Part shown: piece after piece, positions 23,326-33,700 of the stretch
How the letters are laid out: every line of letters starts with the position of its first letter
Numbering within the stretch: the stretch's first letter is position 1
The notes under the pieces: model-generated
What the model was told of the DNA's origin: nothing
What the model saw: only the letters and a program-made list of their open reading frames with translations
Database searches by the model: none
Assembly: GCA_025057155.1 (NCBI GenBank)
Contig: JANWYD010000006.1
Span: forward strand, 186,001 to 250,000
Direction of reading: 5' to 3'
DNA from: Chloroflexaceae bacterium
Lineage (GTDB): Bacteria > Chloroflexota > Chloroflexia > Chloroflexales > Chloroflexaceae
Length of the DNA: 64,000 nt
Position numbers and translations under genes: made by a program

Positions 23326-24645
23326 ATGGATCAGGAGATGTACCAGCAGGTCTGGGTCTACATTGACGAGAGCGACCGGCTGCGCGGCCGCGCGCTCTCG
23401 CTGCGTATCCTTGACGCCCTGCGCGACGCCGGCTGCCCTGGAGCGACCGTCCTGCGCGGCATTGGCGGTTACGGTGTCCACGGGGTCGTCCACACCGACA
23501 TGGCAGTGGAACTGGCCAGCCATCTGCCCCTGATCATCACCTTCATTGACCGCGCCGAACGGGTCGCCCAGGTTCTGCCGACGCTGCGCGCGTTAGTGAC
23601 CGAAGGGATGATCACCATCACCCCGGTAACGATCGTGCAGGCCGGCCATCGCGCTGCCGGACCATTCCCACGGCATCTGACCGTCGCCGATGTGATGAGC
23701 CGCAACGTGGCGTGGGTGCAGCTTGACACACCGGCCTCGGAGATCGTCAGACTATTGATTGACCGCGCGCTGCGGGCCGTGCCGGTGGTGGATGCTGAGC
23801 GGCGGGTGGTGGGTATTATCACCGATGGCGACCTGTTGAGCCGTGGCGTGACCACCCTGCCGCTGCGCCTCAAGCAGTTGTTGCCGATTGAAGAGCGGGG
23901 TGAACGCATCGCCTCCCTCGCGGCCAAACCGCAGCGCGCCGCCGATCTGATGACCCCCAATCCGATTACGCTGCAAGAAAGCGCCTCTCTTGCCCGAGCC
24001 GCTGCGGTGATGAACGACCACAATCTCAAGCGGCTGCCGGTGGTGGACGATGCGGGACGTCTGGCGGGCATGGTCAGCCGTCTTGACCTGCTCCAGACCG
24101 TGGCTGAGCGGGTGCGCCAGCGCCCGGAGCAGCCGCTGAAATTGCCCCAGGGCGCTCCCGCGACCGTCGGGGAGTTGATGATTACCGATGTGCCTACCGT
24201 CTATCGCGATACACCCCTGGCAGAAACCCTTGAGCGGCTGCTGGAGACGGAAAAACGGCGCGTGGTGGTGATTGATGAGGACCGGCGGGTCGTGGGTATT
24301 ATCACCGATGGCGACGTGCTGCGGCGGGCCGGGCGCCGCGTCCAGCCTGGAGCGGTGCAGCGCCTGGCAGCCTGGTTCGCTGGCGGCGAACGCCCCGAGG
24401 GGCTGGAAGTGGCAGCCCAGGGCCGCACCGCCGCCGATGTGATGAGCAGCCCGGTGTTCACCGTCACCCCGGCGACGCCAACGACCGAAGCCATCCGCCT
24501 GATGATGGCCTACAAAATCAAGCGTCTGCCGGTCGTTGATCAGGAGGGACGTTTGTTAGGCATGATTGGCCGGGCCGCCGTCCTTAGCGCCCTGGCGCAC
24601 AGGGCCGACGATTCGCCGGCAAGCGCCTCGAGCCCGTCCATATAA
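23326..24645 (+). CDS. DUF190 protein fused to four CBS domains
   Basis: A 439-residue cytosolic protein. Residues 1-105 form a DUF190 domain, a PII-like ferredoxin fold (VWVYIDESDRLRGRALSLRILDALRDAGCPGATVLRGIGGYG). Four CBS motifs follow, in two Bateman pairs, each opening like VADVMSRN, AADLMTPNP, VGELMITDVP or AADVMSSPV and closing with VVGIITDGDLL or LAGMVSRLDLL. CBS pairs usually bind adenine nucleotides. The start at 23326 has GGAAGGAG at good spacing; the ATG at 23305 overlaps that signal. Adjacency to crcB suggests it senses nucleotide or regulates fluoride export, but a PII-like partner role has not been shown for this fusion. No membrane segment. Confidence 0.88.
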   Translation: MDQEMYQQVWVYIDESDRLRGRALSLRILDALRDAGCPGATVLRGIGGYGVHGVVHTDMAVELASHLPLIITFIDRAERVAQVLPTLRALVTEGMITITPVTIVQAGHRAAGPFPRHLTVADVMSRNVAWVQLDTPASEIVRLLIDRALRAVPVVDAERRVVGIITDGDLLSRGVTTLPLRLKQLLPIEERGERIASLAAKPQRAADLMTPNPITLQESASLARAAAVMNDHNLKRLPVVDDAGRLAGMVSRLDLLQTVAERVRQRPEQPLKLPQGAPATVGELMITDVPTVYRDTPLAETLERLLETEKRRVVVIDEDRRVVGIITDGDVLRRAGRRVQPGAVQRLAAWFAGGERPEGLEVAAQGRTAADVMSSPVFTVTPATPTTEAIRLMMAYKIKRLPVVDQEGRLLGMIGRAAVLSALAHRADDSPASASSPSI

Positions 24646-24727
24646 CTCCTGCCGAAGAGCGGCACGGCGCCCTCGCCTTCCCCGAGGCAAGGAAAGAGAG
24701 TTGCCGAGAGGCCTCACGACCCGGCGC

Positions 24728-25855
24728 CTACCAGCGCACCTCCAGGGTCTCATCGGGCCGAAGCGCCACCACAACCCCGCCCTTGCGACTGACACGGCTG
24801 AGCCGCCGGGCCAGCCATCCGGCTTCTTCGGCAGTCGCACGCCACAGGCGAAAGCGCCGGCGCCGGAAAGGCAGCAGACGCGTTTCCACGAGACGCCCAT
24901 CAGCATCCAGGGTGGCGAGGATGATGATGCCCAGATCGGGCCGGTACTCCTCGTAGCCGCCGATGCCCTCATAGTCGTTGATCAGGTCGCCGCAGCCGTA
25001 GAGGATCAGACGCTCCCGATAGACCTCGATACCCAGGGGATGGTGCGAAGAGTGCCCGTACACCAGATCAACCCCGGCAACGGTGATCAACTGCCGGGCG
25101 AAATCCCGGTGCTCGGCGGGGACGGCATAGCCCCAGTTACCGCCCCAGTGCAGCGAGACCGCCACCCGGTCGCCTGGCTGGCGCGCGGCGCGAATGTGCT
25201 CGGCGACGCGCGCCAGGCTGCGAGGGGAGAGATCCTCGAGCAGGTTGACGCCCGCCTGCTCCGCGGTGGCGGCCCAACTGAAGGGGATGCCGCTAGAGGG
25301 CAGACCCCAGGCCCACAGCAGCACGCGGCCCCGTCCCGGCCAGGCGAACGCCACGGGCGCGGCGGCCTCAACGCAGTTCAGACCGGCCCCGACGGTGCGC
25401 ATGCCCGCCTCCTGCACGCTGCGCAGCGTCTCGCGCAGCCCCTCGCGGCCCCAGTCGAGCACGTGGTTGTTCGCCAGTACGCAGCAATCCACTCTCGCCA
25501 CCGTCAGGCAGGAGAGATTGGCCGGATGCATGCGGTAGGTGATGCCCTTGTCGGGCCAGGGCGCATCACTGGTCGTGACGGCCGTTTCGAGGTTGATCAG
25601 TAGCGCATCGGGAGCCTCACGCTCAAGCTGCGGCAGCGCATCGCCCCAGATGTACGCCGGATCAACCGGCCGGGGAATAGGACCATTCACCCGCTCGGCT
25701 AAGGCGACGTATACGGTCGCGCTGCGCACGAAAGACTCGTAGATGGTCGGGTCGCCCGGATGCGGAAGCGCCTGATCAATCCCGCGCCCGGTCATCACAT
25801 CACCGCACAGGGCAAGGACGACGCGCGAGGTTAATGCCGGCGCATCCCGGCGCAT
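24728..25855 (-). CDS. CapA-family protein (poly-gamma-glutamate capsule/metallophosphatase fold)
   Basis: A 375-residue protein of the CapA/PGA_cap family, which has a calcineurin-like metallophosphatase fold. Motifs: LCGDVMTGRG (about 17-26), LLINLETAVT (about 85-94), the ANNHVLDWG signature (about 128-136), and GHSSHHPLGIEVY (about 265-277). There is no signal peptide, unlike secreted CapA, so a cytosolic role is possible. Longer in-frame ATGs at 25903, 25900 and 25885 fall inside the conserved tail of repeat family 1 (25869-25915). The ATG at 25855 follows GAAGAGGGT and is preferred. It converges with the DUF190-CBS gene. Confidence 0.8.
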   Translation of the reverse strand: MRRDAPALTSRVVLALCGDVMTGRGIDQALPHPGDPTIYESFVRSATVYVALAERVNGPIPRPVDPAYIWGDALPQLEREAPDALLINLETAVTTSDAPWPDKGITYRMHPANLSCLTVARVDCCVLANNHVLDWGREGLRETLRSVQEAGMRTVGAGLNCVEAAAPVAFAWPGRGRVLLWAWGLPSSGIPFSWAATAEQAGVNLLEDLSPRSLARVAEHIRAARQPGDRVAVSLHWGGNWGYAVPAEHRDFARQLITVAGVDLVYGHSSHHPLGIEVYRERLILYGCGDLINDYEGIGGYEEYRPDLGIIILATLDADGRLVETRLLPFRRRRFRLWRATAEEAGWLARRLSRVSRKGGVVVALRPDETLEVRW

Positions 25856-25868
25856 CTGACCCTCTTCA

Positions 25869-25958
25869 TCCAACTCCTGTTGCATAGACTGCGCGCGCAT
25901 CATCCCCAGGTCTCACCGGAACGCCCCGCAATCCAAAATCCAAAATCCAAAATCCGAA
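25869..25958 (-). repeat. Heptad array plus 47-nt tail (repeat family 1, copy c)
   Basis: The heptad array (complement of 25931-25958) and the 47-nt tail (complement of 25869-25915) read toward the CapA gene. The tail begins TGAGACCTGGGGATGATGCG and ends CAACAGGAGTTGGA. It aligns with copies a and b without gaps. Confidence 0.75.
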
Positions 25959-25981
25959 ACGGGTAGGATTGCCCACATCCA

Positions 25982-26653
25982 TCACCGCAGCCAGCGCGCG
26001 AACCACTCGCCAGCGAGTCGCGCCACCTCCTCCAGCGCGCCTGGCTCCTCGAAGAGATGGGTCGCTCCAGGCACGACTGCCAGCGACGACTGCGGCGGCA
26101 GGGCAGGCAGTACGGCCTGATTCAGCGCGAGCACCTCGCGATCGGCGCCGCCGACGATGAGCAGCGTCGGTGCGCGCACCGCCTTGAGGTGCGCCGCGGC
26201 CAGGTCGGGGCGGCCGCCCCGGGATACAACTGCCGCGACCAGATCCGGACGCTCCGCGGCGGCGATGAGGGCGGCCGCCGCGCCCGTGCTGGCCCCGAAG
26301 TAGCCATACGACAGCGCGCTGGTTTCGGGCAGGGCGCGCATCTGCTCGGTCGCGTTGAGCAGGCGATAGCTCAAGAGCGGAATATCGAAGCGCAGATGGC
26401 GCGTAACCGCATCACGGGCCTCTTCTTCAGCCGAAAGCAAATCGAAGAGCAGAGTGGCAAAACCCGCCTGGTTCAACTGCTGTGCCACGAAGCGGTTGCG
26501 CGGGCTAAAGCGGCTGCTGCCGCTGCCATGGGCAAAAATGACCAGGCCCCGCGCCTCTGCCGGATGCACCAGGCTGCCCGCAAGGGTCAGACGGTCAATC
26601 CGTAGACGCACCGGAACCTCCCTAGCGCCCTGGTCGTACATGCGCTCCGTCAT
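25982..26653 (-). CDS. Alpha/beta hydrolase (dienelactone hydrolase-like)
   Basis: A 223-residue cytosolic alpha/beta-hydrolase. It shows FAHGSGSSRFSPRN (about 38-51) in the oxyanion-hole position, a nucleophile elbow YGYFGASTGAAAAL (Ser about 117), PTLLIVGGADREV carrying the acid, and GATHLFEEPG carrying the catalytic histidine. This arrangement is typical of dienelactone-hydrolase-like proteins that in many bacteria follow or are fused to phosphoribosyltransferase domains; no such domain is present here. The ATG at 26653 is preferred; the ATG at 26641 is possible. The substrate is unknown. Confidence 0.85.
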   Translation of the reverse strand: MTERMYDQGAREVPVRLRIDRLTLAGSLVHPAEARGLVIFAHGSGSSRFSPRNRFVAQQLNQAGFATLLFDLLSAEEEARDAVTRHLRFDIPLLSYRLLNATEQMRALPETSALSYGYFGASTGAAAALIAAAERPDLVAAVVSRGGRPDLAAAHLKAVRAPTLLIVGGADREVLALNQAVLPALPPQSSLAVVPGATHLFEEPGALEEVARLAGEWFARWLR

Positions 26654-26811
26654 GGCGGACCTGCCTTCGTTTTGTGGGTAAGCCAGAAAAGCGGCATAAT
26701 GCCGCCCGCCACCAGGGTAGCACGTCTGAGGGGAGGAAGAGGAGCGAAGAGCTTCACACGGGGTGAGAGTTTTGTCACCGGGGTCGTGAGCATGAAGCCC
26801 GGCATCCCCCC

Positions 26812-26872
26812 ATAACCTGGCTATCAGACAAGGAGATGTGGCCCAACCTTCCACGTTGGGCCACCAGGTTAT
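26812..26872. repeat. Nested inverted repeat in a 548-bp intergenic gap
   Basis: GTGGCCCAAC (26838-26847) pairs with GTTGGGCCAC (26855-26864) around a 7-base loop. An outer pair, ATAACCTGG (26812-26820) and CCAGGTTAT (26864-26872), encloses it. The result is a two-stem structure with a purine-rich bulge (AGACAAGGAGAT). The rest of 26654-27201 holds no gene. Confidence 0.7.
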
Positions 26873-26916
26873 CTTCCTCCACCCCATGCTGACAGGATTC
26901 TAATAAACTTCTTATA

Positions 26917-26945
26917 TTGCGTCCCTCCAGAACAGGTATCATAAT
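26917..26945 (+). promoter_or_regulatory. Probable promoter of the zinc-ribbon gene
   Basis: TTGCGT (26917-26922) and CATAAT (26940-26945) are spaced by 17 bp. CCCTCCA (26923-26929) and TGGAGGG (26953-26959) form an inverted repeat around the -10 box, a possible operator. The predicted leader to the start codon at 27202 is about 250 nt long. Confidence 0.55.
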
Positions 26946-27201
26946 CAGTCGTTGGAGGGTATCGTCCTTCAGGTGACGGCGAGTGGAGCATTGCGTCTGG
27001 CCCGCACTCCGGGGTGATACCTGCCCGACAGCGGTCAATGGCGACATAGTGTGGAGGGAACCTTCTACAAGCCGAGGCTTCGCCCCGACCAGAGTGCTCG
27101 CGGTCCTCAAACGTAGCTAAGGGATGACATGCGCTTGCTTCCAGTGACGCCTCTCCCGGTCTACGCCAGGCTCGCCGTCGATTAGCAAAGGAGGTGGAAC
27201 G

Positions 27202-27609
27202 ATGCAAATCGGCTCGACACTGCTGACTTGCCCGAACTGCGGCGCTGAATGGGCTTCGCCGAGCGCCACGGTATGCCACGTGTGCCATTACGCGCCCGCC
27301 GAGGTTCTCACAGCCCGATCCGCCGCCCCGCGTTCCGCGGCTGAGTTGCACACAGCGCTGGACGAGCTGTTGAACCGGGCCCGCCGCGGCGGGTTGAGCG
27401 CCGAGACGATCCTCAAGGTGTTGCAAGACGAACTGGCCTTCGCTGCCGATCTCCTCCAGCCTGGCCGCCGTCATCTCGTCCAGATCCTCGACCTTGGCCC
27501 CCAGGAAGCGGGACTCCGCGAACCCCTCACTGGCAATCGCCGCACCATGCTGCCGGCCCGACCGGTGGTGACGCAAACCAGGGTGTCCGCCCCGGCAAGG
27601 CGCCTCTAG
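27202..27609 (+). CDS. Small zinc-ribbon protein
   Basis: A 135-residue soluble protein with a clear ribosome-binding site (AAAGGAGGTGG). An N-terminal zinc ribbon has Cys10, Cys13, Cys25 and Cys28 (TCPNCGAEW, then VCHVC). Residues about 48-85 are helical (AELHTALDELLNRARRGGLSAETILKVLQDEL), and the tail is basic and unstructured. The role is unknown; such proteins often bind nucleic acid or act as adaptors. It is followed by CTCCAC-type repeats (27643-27678) and the giant glucan synthase. Confidence 0.75.
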   Translation: MQIGSTLLTCPNCGAEWASPSATVCHVCHYAPAEVLTARSAAPRSAAELHTALDELLNRARRGGLSAETILKVLQDELAFAADLLQPGRRHLVQILDLGPQEAGLREPLTGNRRTMLPARPVVTQTRVSAPARRL

Positions 27610-27642
27610 GGTGTGTTTCAACCGCGCTTGACAGTGTGACCC

Positions 27643-27678
27643 TCACCTCCACATCTCTACAGCTCTACACCTCCACAG
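27643..27678. repeat. CTCCAC array (repeat family 2)
   Basis: Three to four degenerate units (CACCTCCACATCTCTACAG and CTCTACACCTCCACAG) lie directly before the glucan synthase gene, in the same orientation as the 14404-14458 and 46253-46292 arms. An opposing arm is not seen here. Confidence 0.65.
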
Positions 27679-27754
27679 ATTGGTTTTGAGGAACGGCAGA
27701 GCACCTGTCAGGCTGGAACATTCAAGGCCGGAACGAGCCCAGGTCACGTGCGCC

Positions 27755-30700
27755 ATGGATCTTGCTATCCAGTGGGCTGCGCTGAACCGCAGCCTCAAGA
27801 CGATCACGGCCTCGATGCGCCGTACCCTCCCCGCGGCGATTGGCGGCGTGGTGATGCCGCCGGTCGCCCGCGGGCCCGAGCTGTTCAATGTCGAGCAGCT
27901 CGAACAGCATGCCCGCACCCTCGCCAGCAGCCATCGCGTGGGACACCCGCTGCTGAGCCTGCCTGGCGCATTGATGCTTCAGGTGGCCCAGGACGAACGC
28001 GATTTGCTGCGCGCCTACCGCGTGCTCGCCGAGGAGGCCCGCCAGCGCAAGATGACCCTCCCCGCCGCGGAGTGGCTCCTGGACAATATGTACCTGGTAC
28101 GCGACCAGATCCGCGAGATCCGCCAGGATCTTCCCGGCGGCTACTATCGTGAACTGCCGAAGCTGGCTGGCGGTCCCTACCGGGGCCGGCCGCGCGTCTA
28201 TGCCCTGGCGCTGGAGTTGATCCTGCACAGCGATGGCAGAATTGACCATGAGCGCCTATTGCGCTACGTGCTGGCGTATCAGTCGGTCGCCCCGTTGACC
28301 ATGGGTGAGCTGTGGGCCGTGCCGATTATGCTCCGCGTGGGCCTGGTCGAGTATCTGGCGCGGCAGGCGCGTCTGGTGCTCGATGTGCGCGCCCAGTACG
28401 CCGAAGCCGACGCCTGGGCTGAGCGCCTGCTGGCGCGACCGGACGGTCCCGCCGAGACGCACCCGGTGCTGCGCGAACTGGCGCAGCGGCATCCCCACTT
28501 GCTCCTGCCCTTCGCCGTGCAGTTGCTCCGCCGTCTGCGCAATTACGATGGCGAACGCGACGCCTCCGGGCTGATCGCCTGGCTGGAAGGCCAGTTACCC
28601 TCCCGTAGCGCCGAAGAGGTAGTGCACATCGAGCATCAGCGGCAGGCGGCCATTCAGGTCTCGGTGGGCAATACCATCACCAGCATGCGCACCCTCAACG
28701 CTATTGACTGGGCCGACTGGTTCGAGCAGGTCAGCCTGGTCGAGCAGGTGTTGCGCCAGGACCCGGCGGGAGCGTACCCGCGCAGCACCTTCGCTACCCG
28801 CGACCGCTACCGCCACGAGGTTGAGCGTCTGGCGCGAGGGAGCGGGCGTAACGAGGTGGACGTGGCGCGCCAGGCGCTGATCCAGGCCACTCGCGCAGCC
28901 GCTGCCGGCGAGGGGCCGCGCCTGGCCCATGTGGGCTATTACCTGATCGGCCCCGGACGGACGCCGTTCGAGGCCCTGCTCGGCTACCGCGCCGGCCCCG
29001 GCGAAGTGGCTCGGCGAGCGCTGCTGCGCCATCCCGCTCCTGTGTACTTCGGCGCGATCGCCGCCATCACCGGCGCGACTGTCGCGACCGGGCTGCGCCT
29101 GGCCCGACCGTCGCGCCAGACTCCGGACCAGGCGCCGCATCCCGCGCTCCAGGCCCTGGCTGCCGGGCTGCTGGCCCTGCCCGCCAGCACCCTGGCGATC
29201 GAACTGGTCAATCGGGCCGTGGCGCACCTGCTGCCGCCGCGTCTGCTGCCGCGCCTCGACCTGCGGCACGGCATCCCCGTCGACCTGCGCACCATGGTGG
29301 TCGTTCCTACCCTGTTGCTGACCCCGGACAGCGTGCGGCGCCAGCTCGAGTCGCTGGAGGTGCTCTACCTGGCTAACCAGGACCCGCACCTGCACTTCGC
29401 CCTGCTGAGCGACTTCGCCGACGCGCCGCAGCCTCAGATGCCCGAAGACGAGCAACTGCTCGCCGTGGCCCGCGAGGGCATTCTGGCCCTGAACGCGCGC
29501 TACGGCCCCGACCGCTTCTTCTTGCTGCACCGGCGCCGCCTGTGGAATCCCCGGCAGGGGTGCTGGATGGGCTGGGAGCGCAAGCGCGGCAAGCTGGAGG
29601 AGTTCAATCGCCTTCTCGCCGGGGCCACCGACACCACCTATGAACTGCTGCTTGGCGACCTGAGCGTGCTGCCGCAGATCCGCTACGTTATCACGCTCGA
29701 CGCTGACACGCAGCTCCCCCGCGACGCGGCCCGGGCGCTGATAGGCACCCTGGCCCACCCGCTCAATGCCGCAGTGGTAGATCCGCGAACCCGCCGCACC
29801 GTCGAGGGCTACGGCATTCTCCAGCCGCGGGTGGGCATTGACCTGCCGAGCGCACTGGCCAGTCGCTTCGCGCGGATCTTCTCCGGCAATGTGGGCATTG
29901 ACCCCTACACCACTGCCGTGTCCGACGCCTATATGGACCTGTTTGGCGAGGGGATCTTCGTCGGCAAAGGCATCTACGATCCGGCAGTGTTGCGCCAGAC
30001 GCTGCACGCCCGCTTCCCGGAGAACACGCTACTCAGCCACGATCTGATCGAGGGCAACTACGCGCGTGTGGCGCTGCTCTCCGATGTTGAGCTGATTGAC
30101 AGTTACCCGACCACCTACGCAGCCTACGCGGCCCGGCAGCACCGCTGGGTGCGCGGTGACTGGCAGATCGCCTACTGGCTGCTCCCCTGGACGCCGACGG
30201 GCAGCGGGGCATGGGCGCCAAACGTGCTGCCGCCGCTGGCGCGCTACAAGATCTTCGACAACCTGCGGCGCAGCCTGGTCGCGCCGGCCTCGGTGACGCT
30301 GCTGGGTCTGGGCTGGCTGTATCTGCCGGGGCGCGCCTGGGTCTGGACGCTGGCCGCCGCTGCGCCGTTGAGTGTGCCGCTGCTGTTTGAACTGGCCGAC
30401 GCGCGCTTCTGGCTGCTCGGCTGGCGCTCGGCCCAGCGGCGGCAGGCCAAACTGGCGGCCCTGCGCGCCGAGGGGCTGCGGCTGCTGATCAACATCGCCC
30501 TGTTGCCTGACCAGGCGGCGCTCAACGTGGACGCGATCACGCGCACGCTGGCGCGCATGCTGATCACCCGACGCCGGCTGCTGGAGTGGGAGACGGCGGC
30601 CCAGGCCCAGTTGCGCCTGCGGCGCTCCTGGGATCGGGCGCTGCGGCGCACGGCTCCGGCCCTGGCAGTGCTGGGGCTGCTGGGTCTCACCCGGCCCCGG

Positions 30701-33700
30701 CAGGCGCTGGAGGCTCTGCCCGCCGCTGCGCCGGTGCTGGCAGCGTGGGTCGGCTCGCCGGCCCTGGTTGGCTGGCTTGACCGGCCCTACCTGGCGCCGC
30801 AGCCCGAACCGCTCACCGCCGATGACACTGCGCTGCTGCGCCGCCTGGCCCGCACCACCTGGGCCTACTTCGAGCGCTTCGTGGACGAAGAGGGCCATTA
30901 TCTGGCGCCCGACAACTTCCAGGAAACGCCGGCTCCCCTTGTGGCCCCGCGCACCTCGCCGACCAACATCGGCCTGCAATTGCTGGCCGACCTGGCCGCC
31001 TATGATTTCGGGTACGTCTCTTTGAGCGAACTGACCACGCGCAGCGAGCGCGTGTTCGCCACCCTGGGGCGCCTCGAACGCTACCGCGGGCACCTGCTCA
31101 ACTGGTACGACACCCGCACCCTGCGCCCGCTCCCGCCGCTGTACGTCTCCACGGTGGACAGCGGCAATCTGGCCGGTCATCTGATCGCCCTGGCCCAGGG
31201 CTACCTGGGGTTGGAGCAGGCGCCAATCATTGGCCTGGCGGCCCTGGCAGGGCTGCAAGACGCCCTGATGCTCGCGCGCGACCATCTGGAGGAGGATGAC
31301 CCGCTGCGCGGACGGCTGATGGAGGTGGAGCGCCTGCTCGACACGCCTCCCGAAAGCCTGCGCGGCTATCGCGAGCGCCTGACGCAGGTGCTCGAGCGCA
31401 CCGAAGAACTGCGCCTGAGCGGCGCGGCCGCCGACTGGCTGCGTGCTGCGCGGCGCCAGGCCCGCGCCCATCTGGAGGACCTGGAAACCCTGGCCGGCGC
31501 GGAGAGCGAGTCGGACGGACCGGCGCCAACCCTGGGGGAACTGGCGGCGCGCAACGAGGCCGCGGCGCGCCTGCTCGAGCGCCAGGCGGCGATTATCGCC
31601 CAGGCCCGCGAACTGGCCCTGGGCATGGATTTCCGCTTCCTCTACGACGAGACCCGGCGCATCTTCGTCATCGGCTACAACGTCAGCGAGGGACGCCGCG
31701 ACAACTCCTTCTACGATCTGCTGGCCTCCGAGTCGCGGCTGGCGAGCTTTGTGGCCATCGCCAAGGGCGACGTGCCCAAGGAGCACTGGTTCCACATCGG
31801 GCGCACCTTCACTCCCGCTGCCGGGCCGGCGACCCTGATGGCCTGGAGCGGCACTATGTTCGAGTACCTGATGCCGCAACTGGTGATGGCCACCTTCCCC
31901 GAAACGCTGCTCGACGCCACAGTGCGCGGCGCGGTCGCGGCGCAGATCGCCTACGGGGCCCGCAAGGGCGTGCCCTGGGGCATCTCCGAGTCGGCCTTCA
32001 ATAGCCGCGATCTGGCGATGAATTATCAGTACCGCGCCTTCGGCGTGCCGGGCCTGGGGCTGAAGAGCGGCCTGGCCAACGATCTGGTGGTGGCGCCCTA
32101 CGCTACGACGCTGGCCTTGAGCGTGCAGCCGCACGCGGCCGTGGAGAACCTGCGGCGCCTGATTGACCTGGGAATGTGGGGCGCCTATGGCCTCTACGAA
32201 GCGGTGGACTTCACCCCTGAACGGCTCCCGCCGGGCCAGCGGCACGCCATCGTGCGCTCCTTCATGGTTCACCATCAGGGGATGAGCCTGGTGGCCCTCG
32301 ACAACGCGCTCCACAACGAGATTATGCAGCGGCGCTTTCACCAGGAGCCGATCATCCGCGCCACCGAGCCGCTGTTGCACGAGAAGATCCCCGAAAGCGC
32401 GCCGATCCAGTTGCCCGAAGACGTGGCCGAGGCCCCGACAGTGGTTCTGCCTGTGGTCCCCACGTCGCGCCAGTTCGCCAGTCCGGGCACGGCATCGCCG
32501 TACACGCACCTGCTGGGCGGTCCGGTCTACCGTGTGATGCTTACCAATGCTGGCGGCGGCGCCAGTTTTTACAAGGACCTGGCGGTCACCCGCTGGCGCC
32601 CCGATGGCGCCCGCGACTGCTGGGGCAACTTCATCTACCTCCGCGATGCCCGCAGCGGGCTGGCGTGGTCGGCGGGCTACCAGCCCCTGCGCCGCGAGGG
32701 GCAACAGTACCGGGTGCGCTTCAGCCTGGAGAAGGCCGAGTTCCTGCAACAGATCGGCGGCATCGAAACGCGCATGGAGGTAACGGTCTCGCCGGAAGAC
32801 CCGGCGGAGGTGCGGCGCATCACTCTGACGAACCTGGGCGCTGCGCCGCGCGAACTGGAGGTCACCAGCTACGCCGAGCTGGTGCTGGCGCCGCCCATGG
32901 CTGAAATGGCTCACCCGGCCTTCGCCAATCTGTTCGTCGAGACCGAGTTCGTGGCCGAGCGGGGGGCCCTGCTGGCCTCGCGCCGTCCCCGCGCGGCGGA
33001 CGGCGAGCGCCCCTACGCGGTGCACGTGGTGGCGGCCCGTTCCGGGGTGGTGGGCGAGGTGGAGTTTGAAACCGACCGGGCAACCTTCCTGGGGCGGGGT
33101 CACAGCCCTGCCCACCCGGTGGCCCTGGACCGACCCCTCAGCGGCCGCGCGGGCGCGGTGCTGGACCCGATCTTCAGCCTGCGACGGCGCGTGCGCATCG
33201 CTCCGGGGGCCTCGGTGCAACTCTTCTTCACCACCGCCGTGGGCGCTACCCGCGAAGAGGCCCTGCGCCTGGCCGATAAATACTGCGACCCTCTGGTAGG
33301 CGCGCGGGCCTTCGACCTGGCCTGGACCCAGGCCCAGGTCGAACTGCAAAGCCTGAACCTGGACGGTGACGCGGCCCACCGTTATCAGCGCCTGGCGGCC
33401 TTCGCCATCTTCCCCGACCCACTGCGGCGTGCCGCGCCTGAGGTGATCGAGCGCAACCGCAAGGGACAGCCCGGCCTGTGGGCCTACGGCATCTCCGGCG
33501 ATGATCCGATCGTGCTGGCGCGTATTTCCACGCCTGGCGAGCTGGGACTGGTGCAGGAACTGTTGCAGGCCCACGAGTACTGGCGGCTGAAGGGGCTGCG
33601 GGTCGAACTGGTCATCCTCAATGAGGAAACCGGCGGCTACCTGCACGAGTTGCACGAGCAACTGCTGGCGCTGATCCGCAGCGGGCGAGCCGGAGGCTGG

